Shown here: piece by piece, positions 1 to 9,279 of the stretch
How positions within the stretch are numbered: position 1 is the stretch's first letter
How the letters are laid out: every line of letters starts with the position of its first letter
Translations under genes and position numbers: made by a program
The notes under the pieces: generated by a model
The model's database searches: none
Told to the model about the DNA's origin: nothing
What the model saw: only the letters and a program-made list of their open reading frames with translations
DNA from: Myxococcales bacterium
GTDB lineage: Bacteria > Myxococcota > Myxococcia > Myxococcales > Myxococcaceae
Length of the DNA stretch: 64,000 nt
Direction: 5' to 3'
NCBI GenBank assembly: GCA_016191815.1
Contig: JACPVI010000082.1
Coordinates: 1 to 64,000 of the forward strand

Positions 1-120
1 ACGGCGGAGCCACCGACGGCGGAGCCACCGACGGCGGAGCCACCGACGGCGGAGCCACCGACGGCGGAGCCACCGACGGCGGAGCCACCGACGGCGGAGC
101 CACCGACGGCGGAGCCACCG
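1..120 (+). repeat. 15-bp perfect tandem repeat, 8 copies
   Basis: Eight identical copies of acggcggagccaccg run from the window edge, and the array probably continues upstream. In the reading frame of the overlapping gene each unit encodes Gly-Gly-Ala-Thr-Asp. A degenerate Asp-Gly-Gly/Asp-Ala-Gly stretch follows to about position 245. The array is a coding minisatellite within a flexible linker. Confidence 0.95.
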
Positions 121-401
121 ACGGCGGCGCGGGTGACGCCGGAATCGGTGATGGCGGCACCAGTGACGCTGGGGCCGAAGACAGCGGCACCGGCGATGGA
201 GGCGCACACGATGCCGGGGTTCCGGTCTCCGACGGGGGCTGGAGTGAGGACGACGAGCTGAGCCTCCGGGGAGGCGGTTGCGGTTGCGGAGCGGGCAGCC
301 TCCCGGCCGCCAGCTGGCTCCTCCTGCTCGCACTCGCCGCACCGCGAGCCCGCCGGCGCCTGCCCAGGTGCACCGGACAGCGCGCGCAGCGGAGCGAGTA
401 G
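3..401 (+). CDS. C-terminal end of a DGGAT-repeat, MYXO-CTERM-like surface protein (partial)
   Basis: The gene is cut by the left edge; the readable frame starts at base 3 and ends at TAG 399-401. It encodes a long Gly-Gly-Ala-Thr-Asp repeat, a variable Asp/Gly linker, a short Cys-Gly-Cys-Gly motif, a hydrophobic stretch ([10 protein letters not shown]) and an Arg-rich end (PRARRR). This order matches the MYXO-CTERM sorting tails of myxobacterial outer-surface proteins. The functional domain lies outside the window, so its role is unknown. The protein runs about 13 residues past the Arg cluster, longer than is usual for such tails. Confidence 0.75.
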   Translation, partial: GGATDGGATDGGATDGGATDGGATDGGATDGGATDGGATDGGAGDAGIGDGGTSDAGAEDSGTGDGGAHDAGVPVSDGGWSEDDELSLRGGGCGCGAGSLPAASWLLLLALAAPRARRRLPRCTGQRAQRSE

Positions 402-440
402 AGAAGAGGCTACCTTCTCGAGGAGACACTCCTTCATCGC

Positions 441-1106
441 ATGGAAACCACCTCGTTCTCGGCGGCGATCTTCGACCTCGACGGGACGCTCGCCGACACC
501 CTGGCGGACATCGCCGCCTCGATGAACCACGCGCTTTCGGCGCACGGCCTGCCCACCCACGAGCCTGGCGAGTACCGCAGGATGGTAGGGGAGGGCCTGG
601 CGGTGCTCGCCTCGCGGGCGATCCCTCCCGGCAGGCAGGAGCTGTCGCCGAGCGTGATCGCCGGGTACCGCGAGCACCACTCCCGCCATTTCGCCGACCA
701 GACCACCGCCTATCCCGGCGCAGTCGAGCTGTTGGACGCCCTGCTGGAGCGAGGCGTGCCCTCGGCGGTGCTCAGCAACAAGGACGACGACTTCGCCCGT
801 GCGGTGGTGACCCGGCTCTTCGGCCGGCATCGCTTCGCATTCGTCGGCGGCTCCCGACCCGAACTGCCGCGCAAGCCCGATCCTTCGCAGGCGCTCGAGG
901 TCGCGCGCACGCTCGGGGTCGATCCCCGCCGATGCGCGTTCGTCGGAGACACGCCGATCGACATGGAGACGGCCCGCGCCGCAGGCATGTACCCGGTGGG
1001 CGTCCTCTGGGGCTTCCGCGGCCGCGAGGAGCTCTCGCGGAGCGGCGCCAAGGCGCTGCTGCTGCACCCGCTCGATCTGCTGGCAGTCCAGCTTGTCCAG
1101 GCCTGA
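441..1106 (+). CDS. gph: HAD-superfamily phosphatase, phosphoglycolate phosphatase type
   Basis: The 221-residue protein has the full HAD motif set: the nucleophile motif FDLDGT with Asp12 and Asp14, Ser112 in VLSNK, Lys145 in RKPDP, and the metal-binding GDTPID with Asp170 and Asp174. Length and cap region fit the Gph family, which dephosphorylates 2-phosphoglycolate formed during DNA repair or oxygenase side reactions, but related HAD enzymes act on other small phosphates, so the substrate is inferred. The ATG at 441 is used; an AGGAG lies 15 bases upstream, a rather long spacing. The downstream amidotransferase gene follows after 44 bases. Confidence 0.85.
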   Translation: METTSFSAAIFDLDGTLADTLADIAASMNHALSAHGLPTHEPGEYRRMVGEGLAVLASRAIPPGRQELSPSVIAGYREHHSRHFADQTTAYPGAVELLDALLERGVPSAVLSNKDDDFARAVVTRLFGRHRFAFVGGSRPELPRKPDPSQALEVARTLGVDPRRCAFVGDTPIDMETARAAGMYPVGVLWGFRGREELSRSGAKALLLHPLDLLAVQLVQA

Positions 1107-1121
1107 CTCGCCGGGGCCTGG

Positions 1122-1143
1122 TAATGTCGGCCCGCCGCGGAGG
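1122..1143 (+). promoter_or_regulatory. Possible -10 (TAATGT) and Shine-Dalgarno for the amidotransferase gene
   Basis: TAATGT at 1122-1127 resembles a -10 hexamer and a GGAGG lies at 1139-1143, eight bases before the ATG at 1151. No convincing -35 element was seen. Confidence 0.3.
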
Positions 1144-1150
1144 CCGAGAC

Positions 1151-1966
1151 ATGTGCGAGCTTCTCGGAATGGAGTGCAACACCCCCACCGACATCATCTT
1201 CTCCTTCTCTGGTTTCTCCCTGAGGGGCGGCAACACCGGCCCGCACTCGGACGGGTGGGGCCTCGCCTTCTACGAAGGCCGTGCCGCCCGCATCTTCCTC
1301 GAGCCGCGGCCCTGCGCCGGCAGCCCGCTGGCCAAGTTCCTCCGAGGCCATCCCATCAAGACCGAGCTGGCGATCGCGCACATCCGCAGGCGCACTCGAG
1401 GCCAGGTGGCGCTCGCCAACACCCACCCGTTCGCGCGCGAGCTGTGGGGGCGCTCCTGGGTCTTCGCCCACAACGGCACCGTGAGAGGACTGCGCTCGAA
1501 GAAGCTCGGGCGCTTCGCCCCCATCGGCAGCACTGACAGCGAGCGGGCCTTCTGCCTCCTCCTCGAGGGGCTGCGCAGCGGCTTTGGAGGCTACCCCGCT
1601 CGGGCCAGCGAGCTTCGTCAGGCGATCGCCGATCTCAGCGCGGAGTTGGGGAGGAACGGGGTGTTCAATTTCCTGCTCGGCGACGGCTCCTGTCTCTACG
1701 CCCGATGCGACACCCGCCTTTGCCACATCGTGCGGAAGGCGCCCTTCCACCGCGCCACGCTCACCGACGACGAGGTCAGCGTGGATTTCTCCACCGTCAC
1801 CACCCCCAAGGACCGGGTCGCGGTAGTGGCCACCACTCCGCTCACCCGCAACGAGGTGTGGGTGCACGGTGCGCCCGGCAGCCTCTGGGTCTTCCGCGAA
1901 GGGGTCCTGGTCGCCACGTTCGCCAGCGCACCCCGGCCGCGAAGGACGCGCGAGTCCGCGGCCTGA
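1151..1966 (+). CDS. Class II glutamine amidotransferase, YafJ type
   Basis: The frame is open from far upstream, but the start is placed at 1151 because class II amidotransferases need Cys2 as N-terminal nucleophile (MCELLGM), and a GGAGG precedes this ATG. The 271-residue protein shows typical Ntn-hydrolase glutaminase motifs: SDGWG near residue 33, HIRRRT near 77, NTHPF at 90-94 and FAHNGT at 105-110. It should release ammonia from glutamine or a glutamyl compound. There is no synthase domain, so the acceptor reaction is unknown; YafJ and EgtC relatives are the nearest known types. Confidence 0.85.
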   Translation: MCELLGMECNTPTDIIFSFSGFSLRGGNTGPHSDGWGLAFYEGRAARIFLEPRPCAGSPLAKFLRGHPIKTELAIAHIRRRTRGQVALANTHPFARELWGRSWVFAHNGTVRGLRSKKLGRFAPIGSTDSERAFCLLLEGLRSGFGGYPARASELRQAIADLSAELGRNGVFNFLLGDGSCLYARCDTRLCHIVRKAPFHRATLTDDEVSVDFSTVTTPKDRVAVVATTPLTRNEVWVHGAPGSLWVFREGVLVATFASAPRPRRTRESAA

Positions 1967-2086
1967 GACTGGGACGGCCGTCCCGAGTCCGAGACGGGCG
2001 GCAGTCCAACTGCCCATCTTCCTTGACTGCGCCGGCTGGCAAGGGGCTCGCAAGGCGAAGGCCGAACCCCAAACGCGGAGCCGACC

Positions 2087-3499
2087 ATGAGCGTCAAGCC
2101 GCTGCTCGACTCGACCTCTCCCTATTCCTCCACCGCCAGCGATCCGGAGGAGCCGGCAACCTCCGCAGCCCGTGGGCGGAGGCAGCCACCTGGACACCAT
2201 GCTTCGCCGATGACCGAGCGCGCCGCCCGGGGCGAAGCCTTCCGGCCGCCGGAGGAGGCGATGGACAGCATCCGAAAGGCGCTGCAGTACGGCGTGCTCG
2301 ACTGGAAGGTGACTGACCGCGATGTCGGCGCGGTCCACTCGGCGCTCGCCAGCCTGTCGCCAAAGGACTACCGGTCGGCGATGGAGGAGATGAACCGGCG
2401 CGAGCTCCTCGACCGCTACGTCGGCCGTCTCGATCGCCCTGCCAGGGATCAGCTCCTTTCACAGGCGGAGTCGAAGGGCTTCATCGTTCCGAGCGGCGAG
2501 GTGCAGCCGTCGGGTTCCCTCCAGCCTCCTGCCACCCCGAGCGTCTACGTGAACGACGCGGAGCTGCCCCCGGCAATCCGCTCGGCCATTCACCGGCACG
2601 CCCTCGATGCGGCGGGCGCCTACTGCCGGCAGTACGAGGCATATCTCGACCGCTACGCTGCGGCGGCGGGGCAGGCCGCCTCCGGCTCGGACATCCGCGA
2701 GCTGGGTCCCCTTGTGCCGCCGCAAACACCCGCCCAGCTCGGGCTGCGCGAGGGGCACCCTGACTTTGGCCGTTTCTCGAGGGACTGGCTCTCGGCGATG
2801 GACTACCCCAACGCCGCCAGGGCACAGGAGGCCGTATCTCGGCGCCTGGCCGAGCTGCGCGGCGAGCGCCCTCCGGGAAGCGTCTGGATCGAAAGCTTCG
2901 CCGCGGTGGAGGCTGGCGACGCCTGGGTGAAGTCGACCGGCACGATCGGCGGAGGCGAGCCGCGCGGAAAATTCTCCGCCGGCAGGGTTTGGCGATCCGG
3001 GCCGTTCCATGCCTCCACTGAGAGGGACAGCGATGGCAGGGTGACGCGAACCGTGGGCGCCACCGGCCGCTTCGGCGGAACCGTGGCCACCCTCGAGCTG
3101 GAGGACCAAAGGAAGGTGAGGGCGACGCTCTCCACGCCAGTCTCCGAGGTGAAAGCCGACACCTCCGGGAGGGTCGACCTCACCTTGAGCGCGCGGCGGA
3201 ACCTCAAGGCTACCGCCCACGTCTCGCCCAGGGAGGGCGAGTTCGGCGGCGCCTCGCAGGGCACGCTGGACGTGGGGCCGATCAAGGGCACCGCCCGGCT
3301 CGGGCTGGGCGCGCAGGGCCTTTCGCTGGAAGGAGCCCGACACGCGCTGGACCCGCACAACCCCGGCCCCTTCGAGCTTCCGGAGGAATTGCAGGCCAGG
3401 GTGCAGTGGTGGGACCTGAGCACGGAGGCCAGGGCCCGCCACGCGAGGAATGGCTGGACGGCCGAGGAGTGGACCCGCCGGCTGCCTCCGGTGGACTGA
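2087..3499 (+). CDS. Protein of unknown function with helical N-terminal and beta-rich C-terminal parts
   Basis: The 470-residue protein was not recognised. Residues 1-45 are Ser/Pro-rich and probably disordered. Around 60-115 is a charged helical segment (LSPKDYRSAMEEMNRREL, then RDQLLSQAESKG) like short helical modules seen in large myxobacterial secreted proteins. Roughly 290-430 alternates Thr/Gly/Val/charged residues and looks like a beta sheet or barrel. There is no signal peptide or membrane helix. A GGAG six bases before ATG 2087 supports the start. It ends convergently with the next gene, 32 bases apart. Confidence 0.7.
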   Translation: MSVKPLLDSTSPYSSTASDPEEPATSAARGRRQPPGHHASPMTERAARGEAFRPPEEAMDSIRKALQYGVLDWKVTDRDVGAVHSALASLSPKDYRSAMEEMNRRELLDRYVGRLDRPARDQLLSQAESKGFIVPSGEVQPSGSLQPPATPSVYVNDAELPPAIRSAIHRHALDAAGAYCRQYEAYLDRYAAAAGQAASGSDIRELGPLVPPQTPAQLGLREGHPDFGRFSRDWLSAMDYPNAARAQEAVSRRLAELRGERPPGSVWIESFAAVEAGDAWVKSTGTIGGGEPRGKFSAGRVWRSGPFHASTERDSDGRVTRTVGATGRFGGTVATLELEDQRKVRATLSTPVSEVKADTSGRVDLTLSARRNLKATAHVSPREGEFGGASQGTLDVGPIKGTARLGLGAQGLSLEGARHALDPHNPGPFELPEELQARVQWWDLSTEARARHARNGWTAEEWTRRLPPVD

Positions 3500-3531
3500 T
3501 CGGTCCTCGCGGGCATCGATCGGGCTTCGAC

Positions 3532-5178
3532 TCAGCGGTTCTTCTTCCGGCGCCTCTCGCGCTTGGCGTGCTCGGCGCGTGGGATTGGGGGCGGCTCTGG
3601 GGGAACGTCCGGCGGAAGGCATCCCTTCGCGCCGTGGGGAGTGAAGACCCACAGCACGCCCCCCAGGGCGATGAGCGAGGCGAAGCTCATCGCGGTGTAC
3701 TGCTCGTCCTCCCACCGCGACATGTTCGGCAGCGGCGCCCAGCCGATGAACTGGGTGACCGCGGTGAGCGTGAGCAGCAGCAGCCCCACCTCCCGCCGCA
3801 GCAGGAACAGCACCGCCACCACCATCACGAAGCAGTAGTAGTAGCAGGTGAGCTCCGCGCCGACGGCGATCATCGCCACCGAGAGGGCCGCCGCCGTCCA
3901 TGGCTCGTGGCCCACTCCGCGCACCGCGAGGTAGAGCAGCGCGGTGAAGGCCAGCGCCAGGAGGTAGAACAGCGGCTTCGCCTCGCCGAAGGTCCGCAGC
4001 CGTGCCTGCTTCCACACCGCCCAGGGATCCGTCGCCTGCGACTGGCGCAGATGGGCGCCGATGGTCGACGGCCGGTAGGACACCGCGGTCCTCAGCCCCA
4101 TGTGGTTGGTCAGCGGGGTGGTGGCGTGCTTGTGGGTGTTCTGCGCGAACCTCCGGTAGGCATCTACGCCGCCGCTCGCCCAAAGGCTCGCCGGCACCAA
4201 GAGCGCCACTCCCAGCGCCGCGCCCGCGAACAGCTTGAGGTACCTGCGGTCGAGTCGCCTCTCCCGCCAGAGGATGTCCGCGGCCGCGAGCAGTGGCCCC
4301 ACCAGCGCGAACCCGGGGAACAGCCGCAGCAAGGTCGAGTAGGCGATCGCCAGCCCGGCCAGGAAGTACCGCTCCTTCTTGAGCAGGCACACGTAGGCGC
4401 CGAGGAAGAACAGCCAGTCGTGGCGCAAGAAGGCCCCGCCCGTCCAGTAGTAGCGGTTGGCGAAGTTGGTGCCGAGCGCGAGCAGCGCCACCGCCAGCAC
4501 CCGCCAGCCGAAGGCCCAAAAGATGAGCGCGGCCAGCGCGAGGTAGCAAAGCGGATCCAGCAGGCCGAGCAGGGGGACCTGGACGCCGCTGGCCGGGCCA
4601 GTGTTGCTGAGGAGCTGGCCCAGCATGTTCCAGACCGGCGTGGCGTTGTAGCCGTGGTCGTGCTGGATCTGCTCCCAGCGGTCCTTGTTCACCCTCCTCC
4701 GGAACCAGGAGATGTCCTGGACGAACTCCGCCCAGCGCGCCTCGCCAAAGTGCTGCTTGCACCGCTCGGGGTGGGCGAGGATCTCGTCCGCCTTCACCAT
4801 CTCGTTGGTGCGCAGCTCGGTGTACACCCGCTGCTTCACCGGCTCGTAGCTCGCCTCGGCGTCCGCCACCGCGGTGCACTCGTAGAGCCGGTCGTAGCCC
4901 AACTCGGAGAAGTACTTCGAGCCGATGTAGTAGTGGAAGGTGTCCCAGGTGTGGATGAAGTTGCCGAAGTGCAGCTTCCCGAAGTTGCAGTAGGCGAGCG
5001 CCCCCAGGATCCCCAATGCGAGCAGCGCCGTGTCCCGAAGCTGCCGGTACGCCTCTGGCCGACCCTTGTGCGCCAGCCAGTACCCCCAGGCCAAGACTCC
5101 TAGCCCCGCCAGCGCCAGCACGAGCTGCAGCCGGTTGACCAGGTTGTCGTTCCACACCAGCGCGCCCACCGGCAACAT
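3532..5178 (-). CDS. Polytopic inner-membrane protein, GT-C/GT87-like glycosyltransferase candidate
   Basis: From ATG 5178 the product is 548 residues with about ten hydrophobic helices, a large extracytoplasmic loop after the second helix, and a Pro/Arg/Lys-rich cytoplasmic tail. Helices followed by LLRLFPGFALVGP and a long loop with WNMLGQ recall the GT-C fold DUF2029/GT87 mannosyltransferases that use lipid-linked sugars, but no catalytic motif was identified with certainty. The frame is open 34 codons further upstream; 5178 is chosen because a TAATGT hexamer sits seven bases before it. It is divergent from the VIT/vWA gene. Confidence 0.6.
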   Translation of the reverse strand: MLPVGALVWNDNLVNRLQLVLALAGLGVLAWGYWLAHKGRPEAYRQLRDTALLALGILGALAYCNFGKLHFGNFIHTWDTFHYYIGSKYFSELGYDRLYECTAVADAEASYEPVKQRVYTELRTNEMVKADEILAHPERCKQHFGEARWAEFVQDISWFRRRVNKDRWEQIQHDHGYNATPVWNMLGQLLSNTGPASGVQVPLLGLLDPLCYLALAALIFWAFGWRVLAVALLALGTNFANRYYWTGGAFLRHDWLFFLGAYVCLLKKERYFLAGLAIAYSTLLRLFPGFALVGPLLAAADILWRERRLDRRYLKLFAGAALGVALLVPASLWASGGVDAYRRFAQNTHKHATTPLTNHMGLRTAVSYRPSTIGAHLRQSQATDPWAVWKQARLRTFGEAKPLFYLLALAFTALLYLAVRGVGHEPWTAAALSVAMIAVGAELTCYYYCFVMVVAVLFLLRREVGLLLLTLTAVTQFIGWAPLPNMSRWEDEQYTAMSFASLIALGGVLWVFTPHGAKGCLPPDVPPEPPPIPRAEHAKRERRRKKNR

Positions 5179-5185
5179 GCCGCGG

Positions 5186-5191
5186 ACATTA
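5186..5191 (-). promoter_or_regulatory. -10-like hexamer TAATGT directly before a start codon
   Basis: Read on the minus strand, TAATGT ends seven bases before the ATG at 5178, the spacing expected if transcription starts at or beside the start codon. No -35 match is evident. Confidence 0.35.
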
Positions 5192-5304
5192 CCTTCACCG
5201 ACGCCGATGTGGGGTAGGGTGTGCCCCCAGATCCCCGGTCCTGCCGGGTCGTTCAAGGCCACCACTCGCCTGTCTGCCAAGCAGGCTCACACTTGGAGCC
5301 CCAA

Positions 5305-7599
5305 ATGCTCGCCCTTCGCCGGGTCCTTGCACTAGCCCTCGCGCTCGTCGCTCCCGCCGCGCTTGCCCAGGGCCTGCTCATCCCCACCGATACCTCGCTG
5401 GGCCCCCTCGGGATCAAGTACCAGCGGGTAACCGCGGACATCAAGGACGGCGCCGCGGTCACCAAGGTGGAGCAGGTGTTCGTCAACGACGGCCCGAGGC
5501 AGCTCGAGGCCCACTTCGTCTTCCCGCTGCCGAAAGGGGCGGCCCTCTCCGAGTTCTACCTGTGGATCAACGGAGTGAAGACCAAAGGCGAGGTGATGGA
5601 GAAGCAGAAGGCGACCGCGATCTACGAGGGCATCGTGCGGCGGCTGCAGGATCCAGGGCTGCTCGAGTACATCGACCACGATGTCTTCCGGGCCCGCGTC
5701 TTCCCGGTGCCCGCGCGCGGCGAGCAGCGCATCGAGCTCAGTTTCTCGCAGGTGCTCGAGTTCCAGGGCGGCCTCTACCGCTACCACTACCCGCTGGGCG
5801 CGGGCAGCCGCGGCGCGCCTCGGCTGGCGGTGAGGCAGGACTTCACCTTCTCCGCGTCAATCAACTCCAAGGTTCCCATCCGGAGCGTCTACTCCCCCAC
5901 CCATCCGTTGGCGGTTTCGCGAAAGGGAGAGAACGCCGCGGTGGTGGGCATGGAGCAGGGCCCGGGCGCTGACATCTCCAAAGACCTCGACCTCTACTAC
6001 ACGGTCTCCGACCGCGCGGTCGGGCTCTCTCTGCTCGCCTTCCGGAGCGAAGGAGAGCCGGGCTACTTCCTCGCGCTCATCGCCCCACGGGCAGAGGTAC
6101 AGAAGGAGGAGATCATCGGCAAGCGCATCACCTTCGTCGTCGACACCTCGGGCTCGATGATGGGTGACCGGATGAAGCTGGCCCGCGAGTCCTTGCGCTA
6201 TTGCGTCACCCGGCTCAACCCGCAAGACCGCTTCAACGTGGTGCGCTTCTCCACCGACGTGGAGGCGCTGTTCGAAGCGCCCAAGCTGGCGACTCCGGAG
6301 GCGGTGAAGAAGGCGGTGTCCTTCGTGGACTCGCTGGAGGCCTTGGGCGGGACCGCCATCGACGAGGGGATGCGCCGCGCGCTGAAAGACGGACTGCAGG
6401 ACGAGGCGGGGCCGCACATCGTGCTCTTCATCACCGATGGCAAGCCCACCGTGGGCGAGACCGACGAGGAGGCGATCGCCAAGAACGCCGCCGCCGCCAA
6501 CAAGGGCCGCAGCCGGGTGTTCACCTTCGGGGTGGGCGAGGACCTGAACGCGCGGCTGCTCGATCGGCTCGCCGCCGAGGGCACCGGCACCAGCGACTTC
6601 GTACGCGACGGGAAGGAGTTCGAGGTGAAGATCTCCGGCTTCTACGACAAGGTGAGCCACCCGGTGCTCTCGGACCTGGGCCTCGATCTGTCGTCGATCG
6701 CCGCCTACGACGTCTACCCCCGCAAGCTGCCGGACCTCTTCAAGGGCTCGCAGCTCGTGGTGATGGGCCGCTACCGCGAGCCGGGCGACGCCAGGGTGAA
6801 GCTCACCGGGAAGGTCAACGGCCAGGAGCGCTCCTTCGAGTATGGCGCCACCGCTCCCAAGGAGCGAAAGAGCGAGGACTTCATCCCCCGGCTCTGGGCG
6901 ATCCGGAAGGTGGGCTACCTCCTGGAGGAGATTCGCCTGAGGGGCGAGCGCCCGGAGCTGCGCGACGAGGTGGTGACGTTGGGCAAGCGGTTCGGCATCG
7001 TCACCCCGTACACCTCCTACCTGGTGGTGGAGGACCAGGCGCCGCCAGTGGTGGCTCGCCGCGAGAGGCCGCCGCCGCCCCCGCCGCCGTTCTGGGATCG
7101 CCCCCGAGGCGGAGGCGAGCGGGGCCGGTTCGCGCCCGCGCCCGCCCCGTCAGCGCCCAGGTCCAGCGAGGCGCCTGCCGCCTCCGCCGCCCCTGAAGCG
7201 GAAGACTTCGCCGGCCTCGGCGACGCCAAGGCGGCGGACGTGATGGGCCGCGCCGAGGGCAAGAGCGGCATCGCGGTCTCCAAGAAGATGAAGGAGATGA
7301 AGGAAGAGCAGCGCGGTCCGGCCGCGTCGGATCCGGTGCGAGTGGCGGGTGGCCGAACCTACGTCTTCCGAAGCGGCGGCTGGATCGACAGCGAGGTCCT
7401 GGACAACCCGGGCACCCAGCTCAAGGTGAAGTACATGTCGGCGGCCTACTTCGCGCTGCTCAGGGCGCGCCCGGATCTCAAAGCGGCGCTGGCGCTCGGA
7501 GACCGGGTGGTGGTGGTGATCGGCAAGGGCAAGACGATCGTCATCGCGCCCGACGCGGGCGAGGAGGGCGAGGACAAGCTGCAGGCATTCCTCAAGTAG
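5305..7599 (+). CDS. VIT and von Willebrand factor A domain protein, secreted
   Basis: The start at 5305 gives a clear Sec signal peptide (MLALRRVLALALALVAPAALAQ) and has a GGAG upstream, so the longer open frame was shortened. The 764-residue protein has a VIT domain at about 25-160, a vWA domain at about 270-430 whose metal site begins with DTSGS (Asp280, Ser282, Ser284), a Pro/Arg-rich linker near 590-640 and a small C-terminal domain. VIT-vWA proteins are surface adhesion or scaffold proteins. Many proteobacterial ones carry a sortase signal; none is seen here. It lies 21 bases upstream of treZ, but a functional link is not evident. Confidence 0.85.
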   Translation: MLALRRVLALALALVAPAALAQGLLIPTDTSLGPLGIKYQRVTADIKDGAAVTKVEQVFVNDGPRQLEAHFVFPLPKGAALSEFYLWINGVKTKGEVMEKQKATAIYEGIVRRLQDPGLLEYIDHDVFRARVFPVPARGEQRIELSFSQVLEFQGGLYRYHYPLGAGSRGAPRLAVRQDFTFSASINSKVPIRSVYSPTHPLAVSRKGENAAVVGMEQGPGADISKDLDLYYTVSDRAVGLSLLAFRSEGEPGYFLALIAPRAEVQKEEIIGKRITFVVDTSGSMMGDRMKLARESLRYCVTRLNPQDRFNVVRFSTDVEALFEAPKLATPEAVKKAVSFVDSLEALGGTAIDEGMRRALKDGLQDEAGPHIVLFITDGKPTVGETDEEAIAKNAAAANKGRSRVFTFGVGEDLNARLLDRLAAEGTGTSDFVRDGKEFEVKISGFYDKVSHPVLSDLGLDLSSIAAYDVYPRKLPDLFKGSQLVVMGRYREPGDARVKLTGKVNGQERSFEYGATAPKERKSEDFIPRLWAIRKVGYLLEEIRLRGERPELRDEVVTLGKRFGIVTPYTSYLVVEDQAPPVVARRERPPPPPPPFWDRPRGGGERGRFAPAPAPSAPRSSEAPAASAAPEAEDFAGLGDAKAADVMGRAEGKSGIAVSKKMKEMKEEQRGPAASDPVRVAGGRTYVFRSGGWIDSEVLDNPGTQLKVKYMSAAYFALLRARPDLKAALALGDRVVVVIGKGKTIVIAPDAGEEGEDKLQAFLK

Positions 7600-7620
7600 C
7601 GGCGGGCCGCCAAGGGACCG

Positions 7621-9279
7621 ATGCCCTCGAGCCTGCACGGCCCCATGCACGAGGGCGCCGGCGCCACCTTGAGGGTTTGGGCGCCGCGCGCCCCGGCGCT
7701 TTGGGTTCGGCATGGCGGCCGGGCGATTCCGATGGCCAGGGCGCAGGACGGTTTCTTCGTCTGCCCGGAGAGGCTGCCCGAAGGAGCGAGCTACGCGTAC
7801 CAGTTTCCGGACGGGCGCACCCTGCCGGATCCGTGCTCCCGGCGACAGCGGGACGGCGTCCACGCCGCCTCTCAGCTCTTCGATCCGCGAAGACACGAGT
7901 GGACCGACGAAGGCTGGCGAGGGTTGCCGCTGGAGGAGCTGGTCTTCTACGAGCTGCACGTGGGGACCTTCACCCACGAGGGCACGCTCGGCGCGGCGGC
8001 ATCGAGGCTTGAGGACTTGGTCGAACTGGGCGTGAGCTGCGTCGAGCTGATGCCCTTGCAGCCATTCGCCGGCGCACGTAACTGGGGTTACGACGGAGTC
8101 TGTCCCTTCGCGGTGCACGAGGCCTACGGCGGGCCCGCGGCGCTCCAGCGCTTCGTCGATCGCGCCCACGCGTTGGGCCTCGCGGTGTGTCTCGACGTCG
8201 TCTACAACCACCTCGGGCCGGAGGGGAATTACCTCGGTGAGTTCGGCCCATATTTCAGCTCCGCCCATCACACTCCCTGGGGAGAAGGCCTCAACCTGGA
8301 CGGAGAGTCCTCCGCGCCGGTGAGGCGGTACATCGTCGAGGCGGCTGTGCAGTGGGTTCGCGACTTCCACGTGGACGTGCTGCGGCTAGACGCGGTGCAC
8401 GCCTTTGCCGACGACAGCCTTCGCCACATCGTCCGGGAGCTGTGCGACGAGGTGGCCGCCTGCGCCTCCCTCTGTGGGCGCAGGGTGCACGTGATCGCGG
8501 AGAGCGATCTCAACGACCGGCAGGTAGTCGAAAGCGGAGGAGGCTGGGGCTGCTCGGCGATGTGGGCCGACGACTTTCACCATGCGCTGCACGCGCTGGT
8601 GACCGGCGAGCGCAAGCATTACTACGTCGACTTCGGCCGGCCCGAGCAGCTCGCGCGCGCGCTGCGAGAAGGCTTCGCTTTCCAGGGCGAGCGCTCGGTC
8701 TTCCGGGGCCGGCCCCACGGCACGTCCCCCTCCGGGCTGCCGCCGTTCCGCTTCGTGGCGGCGGCGCAGAACCACGACCAGATCGGCAACCGGCCGTGCG
8801 GCGAGAGGCTGTCGGCGCTCTTGCCCTTCGAGGCGCTCCAGCCGATCGCGGCGCTGACGATCCTCGGGCCGGCCCTGCCGCTGCTCTTCATGGGAGAGGA
8901 GTACGGCGAGGAGCGGCCGTTCCTCTTCTTCACCAGCCACTCGGATCCGGCCCTCGCCCGCTCGGTCACGGAGGGAAGGAAGCGGGAGCATATCGCCCGC
9001 GCGCCGGAGGTTTGCGACCCGCAGTCTCCAGACTCGTTCGAACGCTCCAAGCTGAGCCAGCGGCGCGACGGGCGAAACGGCCGATTGCGAGAGGAGTACC
9101 GCTCCTTGCTCCGCATCCGGCGGCGGCACCTCGCGGACATCGCTGGCGAATGGCCCCAGGTTTCCTTCGAGGGTACGCTGTTCCGCCTTCTGCGCCCAAC
9201 CCTGGAGGTGGAGGTCAACCTCTCGCCCGCGCCTTTCGGCGGGCTTGGCCCCTGGGGAGTGGAGGTTCGAGAGCGTTGA
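7621..9279 (+). CDS. treZ: Malto-oligosyltrehalose trehalohydrolase
   Basis: This 552-residue GH13 enzyme cleaves the terminal trehalose from maltooligosyl-trehalose. An N-terminal early-set domain (1-95) precedes the catalytic barrel. DVVYNHLGPEGNYL, the nucleophile Asp257 in VLRLDAVHA, the acid Glu294 in HVIAESD and QNHDQIGN are typical of TreZ. The partner TreY, which makes the substrate, is not in the window, although another trehalose-type enzyme (TreT-like) lies 2 kb away. The start follows AAGGGACCG. The stop overlaps the TTG start of the next gene. Confidence 0.92.
   Translation: MPSSLHGPMHEGAGATLRVWAPRAPALWVRHGGRAIPMARAQDGFFVCPERLPEGASYAYQFPDGRTLPDPCSRRQRDGVHAASQLFDPRRHEWTDEGWRGLPLEELVFYELHVGTFTHEGTLGAAASRLEDLVELGVSCVELMPLQPFAGARNWGYDGVCPFAVHEAYGGPAALQRFVDRAHALGLAVCLDVVYNHLGPEGNYLGEFGPYFSSAHHTPWGEGLNLDGESSAPVRRYIVEAAVQWVRDFHVDVLRLDAVHAFADDSLRHIVRELCDEVAACASLCGRRVHVIAESDLNDRQVVESGGGWGCSAMWADDFHHALHALVTGERKHYYVDFGRPEQLARALREGFAFQGERSVFRGRPHGTSPSGLPPFRFVAAAQNHDQIGNRPCGERLSALLPFEALQPIAALTILGPALPLLFMGEEYGEERPFLFFTSHSDPALARSVTEGRKREHIARAPEVCDPQSPDSFERSKLSQRRDGRNGRLREEYRSLLRIRRRHLADIAGEWPQVSFEGTLFRLLRPTLEVEVNLSPAPFGGLGPWGVEVRER

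Noticed and set aside
1-120. CRISPR-like array
   Set aside because: The repeats are directly adjacent with no spacers and are translated in frame.
278-1150. Long upstream extension of the class II amidotransferase frame
   Set aside because: It overlaps the phosphatase gene in another frame, has Arg/Pro-rich noise composition, and would bury the required N-terminal Cys2.
2459-5155. Open frame of about 900 codons antisense to two genes
   Set aside because: Arg/Gly/Ala/Pro-rich translation without domains; a shadow of high GC content at third positions of the real genes.
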